A DNA stretch of 64,000 nucleotides from assembly GCA_036245805.1 (NCBI GenBank), contig BTRK01000002.1:8676689-8740688 (forward strand), read 5' to 3'. Origin of the DNA: Pristionchus mayeri. Taxonomy: Eukaryota > Nematoda > Chromadorea > Rhabditida > Neodiplogasteridae. Every line of letters starts with the position of its first letter. Position 1 is the stretch's first letter. Below the pieces are notes generated by a model. The model saw only the letters and a program-made list of their open reading frames with translations, had not been told where the DNA came from and searched no databases. The position numbers were made by a program, and so were the translations under genes. Of the stretch, positions 11,206 to 22,917 are shown in pieces.

Positions 11206-12036
11206 CTAAACCGGTCTATAACTAGGTAAAAAATATAAACTGAATATTTTCCAGCAGCAGTGAGTAATATATTGACTAATGTGAATTACATACATAGCAG
11301 GGCCAAGCGAGAACAGGTCAGATGTGTAATACATCAGTTCGTAAATTATGCGAGGATCATTGGTTATCCCGATACCAGCTGTTTTGTAAACAGCGAGGAT
11401 GCACTGCAATTGTAGGTTGTATGAAAAAAGTTTTCACACATTTGGCGTATTTGTGCTTACCACCACTATGCCATTGATAAATTGAGAAAGGAATATGATC
11501 AGGCTGAGTATGGAGAACCTTCTTTCCTGAAAATATAGTATTTAATAGGCTACTCTTAAATCAACATATCGGTGAAAAATTGCCCATTGCAATGGTATTT
11601 GCTGCTGTCATTGTTTTCCAAATGCAAGAACATAGTATACGATTCAGGCGTATTTTGTTCGTTTTTTTACATCACGATTGACGACAATGTATGCACCAGT
11701 ACAGTTATATCTCTTTTTCGTATATCTTTTTCTTATGAAACGGATGCCTCACTATGGACGGTGTCCGTGTCTGCCGAATTTCTCGCATTGCTCTTAGAGA
11801 TAAACCCTGAGATTATAAATACGTTTAAAAGCAGTCGGAAAATACGAACATTGAGGATCGAACATACAACGAATATCAGTAGCCCAAATCCAGATTGAAC
11901 GCTTGGGGCCAGAAAATTCATCTCAATTTCAGTGGTGATATTTCGAAGAATAGATTGGCAAAATGTTATTACTTGTTGGAGCGCATCGTATTTATCAGTG
12001 AACTTATCGAGGCGAAGTGTCACATTCATTGGCAGC
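11206..12036 (-). pseudogene. Srg-like receptor, 5'-truncated paralogue
   Basis: Minus-strand exons match the 3' half of the receptor at 5843-7448: 12036-11973 (PMNVTLRLDKFTDKYDA), about 11923-11740 (TM5, SGFGLLIFVVCSILN), about 11528-11463 (TM6, RRFSILSLIIFLSQF) and from about 11405 (TM7, YTSDLFSLGPAM). Here the codon that is a stop in the sister copy is TAC. No exons for TM1-TM4 are found upstream, where a truncated fold-back element begins at 12156. This is either a 5'-deleted pseudogene or a gene interrupted by the repeat. Confidence 0.55.
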
Positions 12037-12155
12037 CTTCAATTGCATTCATGATGAGATACAAATAAGTTAACTGCAAATAAGTTAACTGAATGAAAAA
12101 AGACAATTTTGTTCTCAAGATAACTGATATTAATGGAATTCAACTTGAAAATATG

Positions 12156-12903
12156 TCACGCCTCTCATGAAAGAATCGAGCTGACCATGGGAATGGATAG
12201 AAAATCGTGAAATGAGTTCTACCTGGATTTGGGCATCCTGAGGCATGCCTGACACTCCCAAAAACGTCTCATGGTGCAGACTTCACTTTGACTTCGCTTC
12301 ACTACACCGGGCATGATCTCGTCAGTTTTCACTTTAAGAGCTCGTATATCGGTTAGAGTGAAAGATACAGCACAATTGCCCTCTGAGCGACCCCCACTCA
12401 TTTTTCGAGCTCTATCGATCTATATACTTGATTTTGCTTGAATATCACTTTTAACCACCCTACATTGTAGGTCAAATTTCTCAAAAGTGTAGGTAAAGAA
12501 GCAGCTGAATTTTTCAGACATTATGTAGTTTTCCAAGGGCTTTTTTATCGAATAAGTGGTCGGTTCTGAAAATAGCACGACTACAGTAAGAATAAAGGTC
12601 TTTAAACTTTTCCAAATAATTTGAAATTGTTTTACTTCATATGACAATGCGCGCAGACCGCTCACATAGCGCCTCCTAGAATGATCAATATTCTTCCAAC
12701 ATTCCTGTTGAAAAATATCTTCAAATGATTTGGAAAAGTTTAAAGACCTTAATTCTTACTGTAGTCGTGCTATTTTCAGAATTTTTTTGCTTCTTTACCT
12801 ATACTTTTGAAAAATTTGACCTACAATGTAGTGTGGTTAAAAGTGATATTCAAGCAAAATCAAGTATATAGATCGATAGAGCTCGAAAAATGAGTGGGGT
12901 CGT
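12156..12903. repeat. TCACGCCTCTC fold-back element, right end missing
   Basis: It starts with TCACGCCTCTCATG and the same arm motifs as 59207-60209. The inner arms pair well: the minus complement of GAGCTCTATCGATCTATATA near 12408-12427 returns near 12868-12890, and AAATGATTTGGAAAAGTTTA at 12723 returns inverted near 12600. The right outer arm stops at about 12903, so it is a truncated copy. Confidence 0.6.
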
Positions 12904-13129
12904 GATTAATAAGTGCTGGAATGCATTTCTGTGAACTTGCTCGAACTTATCACAAACACGAACGTTTTCGAATATTTTATTGTTCGACTTTGCACTTCAT
13001 CCGTTTCTAAATTTATGCGAAATTTACTCACTCTATCGAACCGCCCGTCGATATCTCATTATTTTATTGTACTATTCAGATCAACACATCATTTTAAATC
13101 TAGACAAATCGATAATCCCCCTTTTTGCA

Positions 13130-13219
13130 TCTAATCACTCAATCTGCATCTTCATTTGTCACGTCTCCTCTGCCTATAAAAGGGTCTCCCCTCCTCCTCC
13201 TCTCCATTCTCGTCTCGCA
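13130..13219 (+). promoter_or_regulatory. Conserved family Q core promoter, copy 2
   Basis: TATAAAAG at 13175-13182, 45 bases before ATG 13220, within the block shared with 1677, 16073 and 22910. Identity extends upstream to about 13055, where TTTTATTGTACTATTCAGAT also recurs near 22797. Confidence 0.75.
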
Positions 13220-15712
13220 ATGGTCAACTTACTGGTGGTCGCCATTCTTCTCGCGTCTTCTCTCGCTACGAACATACCAGTAGGTTCCCATTTCAGTGCC
13301 ACTCCCCTGCCGTACCCAAGCACTGAACGACTATTCCTCCACTGCAAATACTGGTCATTGTAAGATACCTCTACCACGTGGATATCCACTAATCTGACCA
13401 AACATTTTTCAGGTCAGAATGGATAACTTGTCCTTCCTCTGCATGAAGAAGGATGGATTATATATGGGGCTGGAGGATGCTACAATTCGGGTCTACTTAA
13501 TTGGTACGTTTCTTTCGCGTTTTTCCCCATTTTTGACATTTTTTTCCGGGAGTCACTTTGAAATTGCAAAATTTTCTTTAGAAGAACGTTGAAATAAATT
13601 AAGCAGAAATTCTGCTAGAATCAGTTCTTGATATGTGTCAATTTCTCAAAATATTTAATGTGCTCATCGATCGACCCTCAGCCTCTTTCCCCGACCTCAG
13701 CCACCCTCTTTATCTCAGTGGACAATTATTTCAGATTACCCAGATGCTTCCGATTCGATAACCAAACGAAAAATATTGTTAGAATCCAAACTGACCATAG
13801 GAACAAGTGGCCGTATCTCCACTGGACATCTCGGAAATGTAATTTTGCATTTATTTTCCAGATTAAACATTGATATTCCTGGTATTATATTACAATTCAC
13901 ATTGAATTTTCAGATTAATGACGAAAAAAATTGTGAGACTGGTTATTATCATGTCATGTGATGCTCCCTACAGTAAGATGTGCCCTGGCATATACAATAA
14001 GTTCGAATCAGATTCGAATCATTTTTGTTATAAATGTGCATATTTCAGGTGCATGGATAGTGGTGCGTGGAATATTAATCCCGAGACTGGAAAACATACA
14101 CCTAAGCATTTTGCAATGCACGTCCTCTACGGCGACGGAGTTGTATGTCATGAAATTATTTGCCTATCGAGTTATAATGATAATCACATTAAAATATAAT
14201 ATTCGAATAATTGTAAACATTCAGTACTAATCTGTTCAGAAATTCAATGGAGGTGCCTACGCCTACATCACGCCCCAACACTACGAGCTGGTGCAATCGA
14301 GAGATGATCTTCCCACCGCCCCGATGACAAAGGAGCATTTCTGCGAGTACCCCGAGAACCCATTCACTCCTCAAGCACTCACCCGTTCCTCATTACGTCA
14401 TAACTTATAAAACGTTCATTTCAGTCCGCCCAAGAGTGCTACTGGGACTATGACGTGAGCTACTCGATCAAGTATTCTACTTATATTCGTTTCATGTTTA
14501 GGTAAGAATAGACAACTTCATTTTCCTCTGCATGAAGAAGGATGGATCATATATGGGGCTGGAGGATGCTACAATTCGGGTCTACTTAATTGGTACGTTT
14601 CTTTCGCGTTTTTCCCCATTTTTGACATTTTTTTCCGGGAGTCACTTTGAAATTGCAAAATTTTCTTTAGAAGAACGTTGAAATAAATTAAGCAGAAATT
14701 CTGCTAGAATCAGTTCTTGATATGTGTCAATTTCTCAAAATATTTAATGTGCTCATCGATCGACCCTCAGCCTCTTTCCCCGACCTCAGCCACCCTCTTT
14801 ATCTCAGTGGACAATTATTTCAGATTACCCAGATGCTTCCGATTCGATAACCAAACGAAAAATATTGTTAGAATCCAAACTGACCATAGGAACAAGTGGC
14901 CGTATCTCCACTGGACATCTCGGAAATGTAATTTTGCATTTATTTTCCAGATTAAACATTGATATTCCTGGTATTATATTACAATTCACATTGAATTTTC
15001 AGATTAATGACGAAAAAATTATGTGAGACTGGTTATTATCATGTCATGTGATGCTCCCTACAGTAAGATGTGCCCTGGCATATACAATAAGTTCGAATCA
15101 GATTCGAATCATTTTTGTTATAAATGTGCATATTTCAGGTGCATGGATAGTGGTGCGTGGAATATTAATCCCGAGACTGGAATACATACACCTAAGCATT
15201 TTGCAATGCAGTTCCTCTACGGCGACGGAGTATGTCATGAAATTATTTGTCTATCGAGTTATAATGATAATCACATCAAAATATATTGTAAACATTCAGT
15301 ACTAATCTGTTCAGAAATTCAATGGAGGTGCCTACGCCTACATCACGCCCCAACACTACGAGCTGGTGCAATCGAAAGATGATCTACCCACCGCCCCGAT
15401 GACAAAGGAACAGTACTGCGAGTACCCCGAGTACCCGCGCACTCCGAAGGTGCTCATCTATTATCATATATCATGACGTCATCGTTTTTAAACTTTAACA
15501 TGCCTATTTTAGGCTGAGCAAAAGTGCGACTGGACTGAGCCTAGCAGACGCAAGAAGGATAGAAACAGTGATTCCGAGACCTACGAATTGAGTTTTCGCC
15601 ATCTTAGAAACAAATGGAACACTCGACAGTTTTCACTAAAAAATACTTAATTCAGGAATCGTTCGTCCCTGGAGGCCGCTCCGCCCGCCACGCCAACAAG
15701 CGTCTCTTCTGA
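13220..15712 (+). pseudogene. Two-module family Q gene with three lesions
   Basis: One promoter and one signal peptide exon (13220-13279) precede two copies of the core module. Module 1: 13413-13503, 13735-13838, 13914-14000, 14049-14142, 14240-14374 and 14425-14454. Module 2: 14502-14592, 14824-14927, 15003-15090, 15139-15229, 15315-15449, 15513-15587 and the last exon 15656-15712. Module 1 ends in SAQECYWDYD with a good donor and module 2 begins VRIDNF with a good acceptor, so the two look spliced into one protein. Lesions: module 1 exon 13914-14000 has seven A where six would keep frame; the same exon in module 2 has an extra AT; and the donor after 15587 reads TTGAG instead of GTGAG. Exon 14240-14374 is followed by GC rather than GT. 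Probably a decaying double-domain gene, unless assembly errors explain the indels. Confidence 0.6.
13424..15449. repeat. Tandem duplication, about 1.09 kb unit
   Basis: Module 1 (about 13424-14374) and module 2 (about 14513-15449) are nearly identical, introns included, with a constant offset of 1089 bases over the first half. Differences are single bases and small indels, for example GTTGTATGTC against GTATGTC after GGCGACGGA. Intron identity shows the duplication is recent or maintained by conversion. Confidence 0.85.
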
Positions 15713-16029
15713 TTGGAATGCACGGAAATAAAGTGCTATTTAGACCATAGTGTTGGATTAATGGCATACCAGGGAAAGGGGTATAGTAGGAATGGGAGGT
15801 GGGAACATTCAGTGAAGTTTCTTGAACTTCGTATTTTTGGCTGGCTCCTTGTTCGGTTTTTAAACGTTAAAACGCTTCCTCCGATTCTAAATTTATGCGA
15901 AATTTACTCACTATATAGAACCACACGTCGATATCTTTGCACCTCTGATCTTATTAATTATTATCGTACTATTCAGATCAACAACCTCACTTTGAATCTA
16001 GGCAAATCGGTAATCCTCCTCTTTGCATC

Positions 16030-16120
16030 TAATCGCTCAATCTGCATCTTCATTTGTCACGTCTCCTCTGCCTATAAAAGGGTCTCTCCTCCTCCTCCTC
16101 CTTTCCATTCTCGTCTCGCA
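16030..16120 (+). promoter_or_regulatory. Conserved family Q core promoter, copy 3
   Basis: TATAAAAG at 16073-16080, 48 bases before ATG 16121. It carries the same upstream CATTTGTCACGTCTCCTCTG block as the other copies. The pyrimidine tract between TATA and ATG has one extra CTC unit. Confidence 0.75.
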
Positions 16121-18662
16121 ATGGTCAGCTTACTGGTGGTCACCATTCTTCTCGCGTCCTCTCTCTCTACGAACATACCAGTATGTTCCCCTATCGCTGT
16201 CATTTCCCTGTTGTACCCAAGACCTGGGCAACTGTTCTTCCACTACAACTCGTGGTCTTTGTGAGATACCTCTCCTCTAACAGAACCCACCTCTACCGGA
16301 ATTTCTTAGCTCCTTTCATAATCCACTACATTAATCATGATTCTGCAGATCAGAGTCGATAACTTTACTTTTCTCTGCATGAAGAAGGATGGATCATATA
16401 TGGAGCTGGAGGATACTAATATCTCGGTCAACTTTATTGGCACGTTTATTTCTCGTTTTCTCTATTTTTTCTTCTATTTCCCCCCGGGAATTCTGATGAA
16501 CTGACAACATTTTCTTGCAAAGGGACACTTTTACAAAACCTTAAGAACAACATCTGCTAGAACCCTTTGATTCAACCTTGACAAGTGTCCATTTCTCAAA
16601 GTATCCAATAATCATCGTTCCACGTTTTCACGCCTTCAATAGGCCGACCCTTTTCTCAGGCCACCCAGAAGATCCGGATGAGATGGAAAAAATAAAAAGT
16701 CTGTTCCGAAGCACACTGCGTACAGAATCAAAAGGCCGTATCACCACTGGAGAACTGGAAAAGGTAATTTTGCGTTTATTTTCCGGAGAAGCATTCCATA
16801 TTTGTTTCTCACAAGTTCGTATCTGCGATATGTGTAGAACTAGAAACTCGAAAAAAACAGATTTTGCACACACTAAACATAATGATTTCCGAGTCAAATA
16901 CTCTACTTGAAACCGAAATTGTGCCAATTCAAAACTTTGTTATTCCTGATATTGTATTACAAATATGAGCCCGATTCTCTAAGAGTCGAACAATGTCCTA
17001 CAGGGCTTGGCACAGTATTTTTACCAAAATTGACGAAAATGGGTTTTCGGTAGTGCTGAACACGATGGTCAACATCATTTTGCGTCAACTCGACCGGTTG
17101 AGCCAGGCTGCATCTACATTTATCTCAGGAACCGAGTAATGAAATGACTTCAAACTTGTACAGTGGTAGAAAAAGTTCAGAATGATTCCATTGCAATCAA
17201 ATTAACATATTTTAAGACTTGGTAAATATGTATAATTTCAGTTCTCGAATATAAGGCAAAAATTAAAAACACGAATTATAGCAGTAGATGCGCCTTGCTC
17301 TGACGATTATTTTTCGTATGCAGGGTATGTGGTTTGTACCCCGCTCCTTTATGTTACATTTATTTTCAAGGAATATTTTCGCCTTTTTACTGCTCAAATA
17401 GCGCCAGAGTGTGAGAAATGAAAAATGTTTCATTTTCAACATCGCATAAACAAAGGCATTTCTTTTCATTTCTCGCTCTCTGGGCCCATCCGCACGGCAA
17501 TAAAGCAACATCAACGCACAAAATGGAGCGTACCAAGTGGGAGCGGGGATGAAACCCCATACTTTGCATAGGGAAAATGATCGCCAGAGCAAGGCGCATC
17601 TAGTGTTGTTATTCGTGTTTTCAATTTTTGCCTTATATTCGAGAACTGAAATTATACATATTTGCAATGTCTTAAAAAATGCTAATTTGATTTCAATGAA
17701 GTCATTCTGCACTTATTGTACCACTGTGCAAGTTTGAAGTCATTTCATTACTCGGTTGCTGAGATATTAAAAGAAATGTAGAAGCAGCCTACATGAAGCC
17801 TGGCTCAACCGGTCGAGTTTACGCAAAATGAAGTGTATCATTGTGTTCAGCACCCTCGAAAACCCCTTTTCGCAATTTTTCGTAAAAACACTGTGCCAGA
17901 CTTTGTTCGAATCTTAGAGAACCGGGCTCATATAATCAGATAACTGACGAGAAGGATAATGTGGAGGTGCACATTATCTTAGCATGCGATGCTCCCTACA
18001 GTAAGATGTGCCCTGGAATATACAATTGGTTCGAATCGGTTCAAGTTTCATTATTCATGTTCCTGTTTCAGGTGCGTAGATCGTCGTGCATGGGATATAG
18101 ATCCAGAATTTGGTAAACATATTTCAAGATACTTTCTTTTTCAAATTCTCTACGGCGACGCATTGTATGTGTTGGAATATTTTGTCTATCTGGTTATAAT
18201 GATAATTACGTTAGAATATAATAAGCAAATAGTGGTAAACTTTCAGTATTACTATGTTCAGAAATTTAATGGAGGTGCCTTCGCTTACATCACACCCCGA
18301 CACTACGAGGTGGTGCAATCGATAGATGATCTGCCCACCGCCTCGATGACAAAGGAGCAGTACTACGAGTACCCCGAGTATCCGAGTACTCTGAAGGTGC
18401 TCATCTATTGTCATATATCATGACGTCATCGTTTTTAAACTTTAACAATCGTATTTTAGGCTGAGCAAAAGTGCGACTGGACTGAGCCTAGCAGACGCAA
18501 GAAGGAGAGCAACAGAGATTCCGAGACCTACGAAGTGAAATTTTCGCCATCTTAGAATAATAGATGGAGCACTCTGCAGTTTTCACTAAAAAATTGTAAA
18601 TTCAGGAATCGCTCGTCTCTGGAGGTCGCCCCGCCCGCCACGCCAACAAGCGTCTCTTCTGA
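16121..18662 (+). CDS. Family Q secreted protein, intact reference copy (235 aa)
   Basis: Eight exons in phase throughout: 16121-16180 (signal peptide), 16349-16439, 16660-16763, 17940-18028, 18072-18168, 18262-18396, 18460-18534 and 18606-18662. Ordered landmarks: VDNFTFLCMKKDGSY, KGRITTGELE, VEVHIILACDAPYSKMC, FQILYGD, NGGAFAYITPRHYEVV, MTKEQYYEYPEY, QKCDWTEPSRRKK and a basic GGRPARHANKRLF tail. Polyadenylation signal AATAAA follows at about 18676. The protein is predicted secreted. The strand-like pattern with an SGR/KGR turn and a C-x6-C pair resembles nematode transthyretin-like (TTL) proteins, some of which act in extracellular signalling or carrier roles, but this is a weak resemblance with an extra roughly 100-residue C-terminus. 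Exon 2 is followed by GC, not GT. A 965-bp fold-back element fills intron 3. Confidence 0.75.
16966..17930. mobile_element. TA-bounded fold-back element (965 bp) in intron
   Basis: TGAGCCCGATTCTCTAAGA at the left pairs with TCTTAGAGAACCGGGCTCA at the right, with TA on both sides. The arms stay complementary for several hundred bases (for example CTCGACCGGTTGAGCCAGGC and its complement near 17800). No transposase is seen. It lies wholly inside intron 3 of the intact family Q gene and would form a long hairpin in the pre-mRNA. Confidence 0.75.
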
Positions 18663-19384
18663 TTGGGATGCACGGAAATAAAGTGCTATTTGTATTCCCG
18701 TGTTGGCACAGTGTTACATCACATTCACATAAGGAGAGATAGTGGGGTCGAATAAAATACCTGGGCATTTTGTAGAAAAACATTTTTCTAAGAGGGACTT
18801 TCTGTTCGACTTCTGACTTCATCCTTTTTCAGTTACCCATTTGAATGACACTTTTTATTTTGTTTGCTATTATGAATTCAATACATGTATTAATGATTTT
18901 CTTCTGCCGAAAAAAATGAACAACACTGGCCGGTAGAGATCGGAAACTTAGCCGGCTAGACGAAAATGAGAGTTTAAACTACATTTTTGAACTGCTCTTC
19001 GTGATCGGCAAAGGGAGATTTTAGCGAGTGATCGGTGCAGAAACACGAAGGGGAAAGGTCGTGCTGATTATTCCGGCTACAGTGATCTCAGTTAACTCCA
19101 TGGAAGCTAAAAACTTCTAAATCTCGAAAGAAAAAATCGCCCCTGTCCCAAGATAACCCATTTTGAGTCGATTCTTTCTCCCTATGGGCTTCATATTGGC
19201 TTCTAACACCCTATGGGCTTCTCGCTCCACTATATTCAAATGTACGGCCAGACATTTTTTTCAGAAAAGTGTGAAAATACCACATTTGAGAAAACTCAAA
19301 AATACTGACCCAGTTATCCAAAAGGCCTAATGTGATTCGAACATATGCATACATTGTTCAAGTCTACAACTGCTATATGCTACC

Positions 19385-20520
19385 GAGCTAGTTTAAGATC
19401 TTTAACGAAAAGGATTTTAGACGGGCTCAGACATTCAAATCGAGCGTTACTTCTTTCAAAACCTAATTCTTACACGGGACCGGCCGGAACTCACATTCTC
19501 CAAGCACTTTCAATTGTTTATGGTGGAAGGATGCTCCTAAATGATTCCCAAAACAGTTTTCAAAAGTTGCCAAATGCATCTAGAACTTAAGATAATTAAG
19601 GTTTAGGAATTTGTATATTGGCGTTCGAAGTAATAATCATTCACTTTTGACTCTTCAATTTCAACCGGCTCGGTGGTGTAGTGGAAGTGAGTTGAATTTA
19701 AATTTAGGAGGTAGGTGGTTCGTATCCACACGCTAGATTTTTTTGCATTTTTTATAACTTTTAATCTTTGATCTCATTGAAGTCTATTTTTTTCTTTATT
19801 ACGTTTTTGAAGTATCGATTCACCAACATTTCAAATTAAAAACAAACAAAAAAAACAAAAACAAACAACATTTCAAATTAAAAACAAACGCATACATGGG
19901 TAATGCATGGAGAGCGTTCCTATTCGTGACTATGAACATATTCACAAAACGTTCATGTGTGACAAATAATGCATAAGAGATAATTCTCTAGTGGTTGGTA
20001 TTCCTTCGGAATTTGAATTCTGTTATGAAGGAAATCGAATTGGAGGACAACATTTTCAAAATCACGAATAGGAACGCTCTCCATGCCTTGCCCATGTATG
20101 ACGGAGAGAAATGAAAATGTGATATAAATCAAACATACATGTTTGTAATTTGAAATATTGGTGAATCAATACTTCAAAAACGTGAGTTCAATTAAAAGTT
20201 ATAAAAAAAACAAAAGAAATCCAGCGTGTGGATACGAACCACCGACCTCCTACCTTTAAATTCACCTGAATGCCACTACACCACCGAACCGGTTGAAATT
20301 GAAGAGTCAAAAGTGAATGATAATTACTTCGAACGCCAAAATACAAATTCCAAACCTTAATTATCTTAAGTTCTAGTATTTGGCAACTTTTGAAAACTGT
20401 TTTGGGAATCATTTAGGAGCATCTTTCCACCATAAACAATTGAAGGTGCTTGGAGAATGTGAGTTCCGGCCAGTCCCGTGTTAGCCCACCCTCCAAAGAT
20501 CTTAGCGCGAACTAGGAGCG
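19385..20520. mobile_element. Long fold-back element with tRNA-like arms
   Basis: Inverted arms of about 500 bases meet near 19985. AACTCACATTCTCCAAGCAC at about 19489 returns inverted near 20450, and GGAGAGCGTTCCTATTCGTG at about 19910 returns inverted near 20065-20085. Inner sequence includes a tandem AAAAACAAAC expansion on the left arm only. Outer ends are diffuse, so the borders are approximate. Confidence 0.7.
19668..19735 (+). other. tRNA-like A/B box pair inside fold-back arm
   Basis: TGGTGTAGTGG fits the pol III A-box TRGYNNARNNG. 39 bases later GGTGGTTCGTATCCACAC gives a T-arm hairpin and a near-perfect B-box. The mirror copy at about 20225-20290 sits in the opposite arm. This spacing suits an internal pol III promoter, so the element may derive from a SINE or tRNA. 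Confidence 0.45.
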
Positions 20521-20544
20521 TAGACAACCATCGGTTGGTTAGCT

Positions 20545-20608
20545 TATCGTAGAGCAGCCGCCATGTGATCGGGAGGTTACGGGTTCGATTCCCACCAAAC
20601 GTTTTTGA
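20545..20608 (+). other. tRNA-like sequence with good B-box
   Basis: GGTTCGATTCC is an exact B-box. The 5' GGTTGGT and 3' ACCAAAC pair at six of seven positions like an acceptor stem. The D-arm is only GCT/AGC and the anticodon stem does not form, so this looks like a tRNA-derived relic rather than a working tRNA. Confidence 0.35.
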
Positions 20609-20648
20609 CAGATCTTAATTTCCCGCACTTCCCTGCCCTACACGCTAG

Positions 20649-20756
20649 AGTTCGTAATTCGGGTCACAGTCTCTTCATTTCACACACTCTCTTGCCGCTC
20701 GACCGGTCTAGAGAGTGTGGGAAATAAAGAGACGGCGACCCGAATTATGAACTCTA
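20649..20756. mobile_element. Miniature inverted-repeat element, GAGTTCG family copy 1
   Basis: GAGTTCGTAATTCGGGTC at the left pairs with GACCCGAATTATGAACTC at the right, bounded by TA, with inner arms TCTCTTCATTTCACACACTC against GAGTGTGGGAAATAAAGAGA. The same element occurs at 36343-36452, and a degenerate half at about 8038. Confidence 0.7.
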
Positions 20757-21055
20757 CTACAAGCCTCCTTGGCATTCTCTAACTAATGATAACTTGGTTC
20801 AAAAAAGATATGGTAATGTGAAAATTTCAGAATCTCTTATGATACCGCAAAGCTAGATCATGGTTATGACAGCTTCAAAAGTTCAACCTTGTTGACACAC
20901 CTTCTTTAAGATGAGTTTCTAAGAAGTGAATAAAGCTCGCAGAAATTTAGAAACGGAGGAAATACAACGTCGAAGACATTCAAGAAGAAGTTCGAGAAAA
21001 CTCCCACGGATGCCCCTCCCCAACCCCACTACCCTCTTCCCCATATGTAAATATT

Positions 21056-22139
21056 CGGCCTGTTTAATCTGTCAGAAATGTGCGAGAAAAAGTTGCGTAA
21101 AAAGTTCGCGAACTTCTGATTCTCTCCATTTCGCATGCTCTCTCTCTTTCTCTAACCAGGTCGATGAAAAGTTCACGAACTTTCCGACGACCTGTGTTCG
21201 AAAATCATACTTTTCTTTTGTTTTACTTACTTTTATAAACTATTTTTGCTTTTAACTTATGATTTCTTATAATAACAACCTTCCCTTAGCTGGAATAGCT
21301 TCAGAATACAGCGTAGTGAAAGTAAACAGGGTTGGAGTATTTTTTTCGAAAATGGGTCACCACTTTCCCCACCCTGTAACCTCAAGCTATTCCATCAGAG
21401 GGAAGGTTGTTCTTATACGCAGTCATAAGTTAAGAGCAAAAATAATTGATAAAAATAAGTAAAACAAAAGAAAAGTACGAATTTCGAACGAATTAATGCC
21501 GGTTTTTAACGAACTTTTCAAGGAGCTGCGTGAAAAGTTAGAGAAAGGCGAGAGAGCACGCATTCTTGAGAGAGGGAAAAGGAAGTAAACAATCACTGCT
21601 TCCTTTTCCCTCTCTCAAGAACGCGTGCTCTCTCGCCTTTCTCTAACTTTTCACGCAGCTCCTTGAAAAGTTCACGAACTTTTCGACGAACTATGTTCGA
21701 AATTCGTACTTTTCTTTTGTTTTACTTATTTTTATCAATTATTTTTGCTTTCAACTTATGACTGCTTATAAGAACAACCTTCCCTCTGATGGAATAGCTT
21801 GACATTACAGGGTGGGGAAAGTGGTGACCCATTTTCGAAAAAAATACTCCAACCCTGTTTACTTTCACTACGCTGTATTCTGAAGCTATTCCAGCTAAGG
21901 GAAGGTTGTCATTATAAGAAGTCATAAGATAAAAGCAAAAATAGTTTATAAAAATAAGTAAAACAAAAGAAAAGTATGATTTTCGAACATAGTTCGTCGA
22001 AAAGTTCGTGAACTTTTCAACGACCTGGTTAGAGAAAGAGAGAGAGTACACGAACAGGAGAGAATCAGAAGTTCGCGAACTTTTTACGCAACTTTTTACG
22101 CAACTTTTCTCGCACATTTCTGACAGATTAAACAAGCCG
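21056..22139. mobile_element. 1.08-kb near-perfect palindromic element
   Basis: The left end CGGCCTGTTTAATCTGTCAG pairs with the right end CTGACAGATTAAACAAGCCG. The arms run almost to the centre near 21590, where the two halves of AGAGAGGGAAAAGGAAG meet their complement. Open frames on both strands (such as 22162-21722 minus) are reflections of this palindrome and not genes. A 68-base piece of the same end is found alone at 30472-30539. Confidence 0.8.
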
Positions 22140-22193
22140 ATTGTGTGGCATTGCAATAACACTGAATAGAAAGTTTATTTTCGTGCAGTCCAA

Positions 22194-22717
22194 TCAGAAG
22201 ATGCGCTTGTTGGCGTGGCGGCCTCCAGCGGCGAGCTCTGCCTGGAACAGATTCGTTACTATGTGACTATGGCCATATGGGAGAAGAAACCTAAAAATAT
22301 CGTCAAAGAGGATAGAGAACCTACATAGTGCTCCTTGTAACGCCTCTGATGGCCCTCGCTCTCCCACCGCTTGAAGCACTTGACATAATCCTTAAAATTG
22401 GGAGTAAACTTGATATCTTAATTAGCGAATTAATCACATCTTGATGCTCTTTGCTATGGTCAAAGATAGGTGTAGAACTGCTCTCTGGTCATCAGCTCCC
22501 GGCTGAGCTCATTCTTGTCCGAGACGAGAAGATAGTCGACTGCAGTAATGATCGCAAGGGCTGGTTTCTGATGACTCTGCAAGAAATTGAGGTGAAACAG
22601 AAACGTCAAAGATCACCCACCGAAGTCTTGTTAGCAAAAGCTCCAACGAAATCCTTGATTTCGAACTGAAGCGGGTATTTGTCATAGCCTTGATCGGAGT
22701 AACCCTCCGACTCGCAT
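22194..22717 (-). pseudogene. Inverted family Q fragment
   Basis: Minus-strand exons: 22717-22621 (CESEGYSDQGYDKY, ending ANKTS), 22576 to about 22465 (SHQKPALAIIT, then an in-frame TGA), 22390-22325 (KCFKRWESEGHQRRY, corresponding to the CDWTEPSRRKK exon) and 22241-22194 (AAGGRHANKRIF and stop). The nearest relative is the copy at 1-903. The signal peptide and first exons are missing and the second exon has no donor before its stop. AATAAA on the minus strand is at 22179-22174. It lies back to back with the orphan promoter at 22910, so the junction near 22730 is a rearrangement breakpoint. Confidence 0.6.
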
Positions 22718-22909
22718 CTAAAATGCATTCGGTAGGTAAAAGGTAGGTAATGTATTCGGTAGTCGATATCTTTTCATCTCTTTCCTGATCTTATTATTTT
22801 ATTGTACTATTCAGATCAACACATCATTTTAAATCTAGGCAAATCGATAATCCCCCTTTTTGCATCTAATCACTCAATCTGCATCTTCATTTGTCACGTC
22901 TCCTCTGCC

Positions 22910-22917
22910 TATAAAAG
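22910..22917 (+). promoter_or_regulatory. Family Q TATA box, orphan copy
   Basis: TATAAAAG 45 bases before ATG 22955, inside the full conserved promoter block that starts near 22795. Downstream, only nine codons of the gene remain. Confidence 0.7.

Noticed and set aside
20545..20608. Functional tRNA gene
   Set aside because: The B-box and acceptor pairing are good, but the anticodon stem does not form and no valid anticodon loop with U33 and a closed stem can be drawn.
21722..22162. 146-codon minus-strand frame and its plus mirror at 20926-21462
   Set aside because: Both are translations of the two arms of one palindromic element; the same peptide appears twice in opposite orientation, with no codon or domain support.
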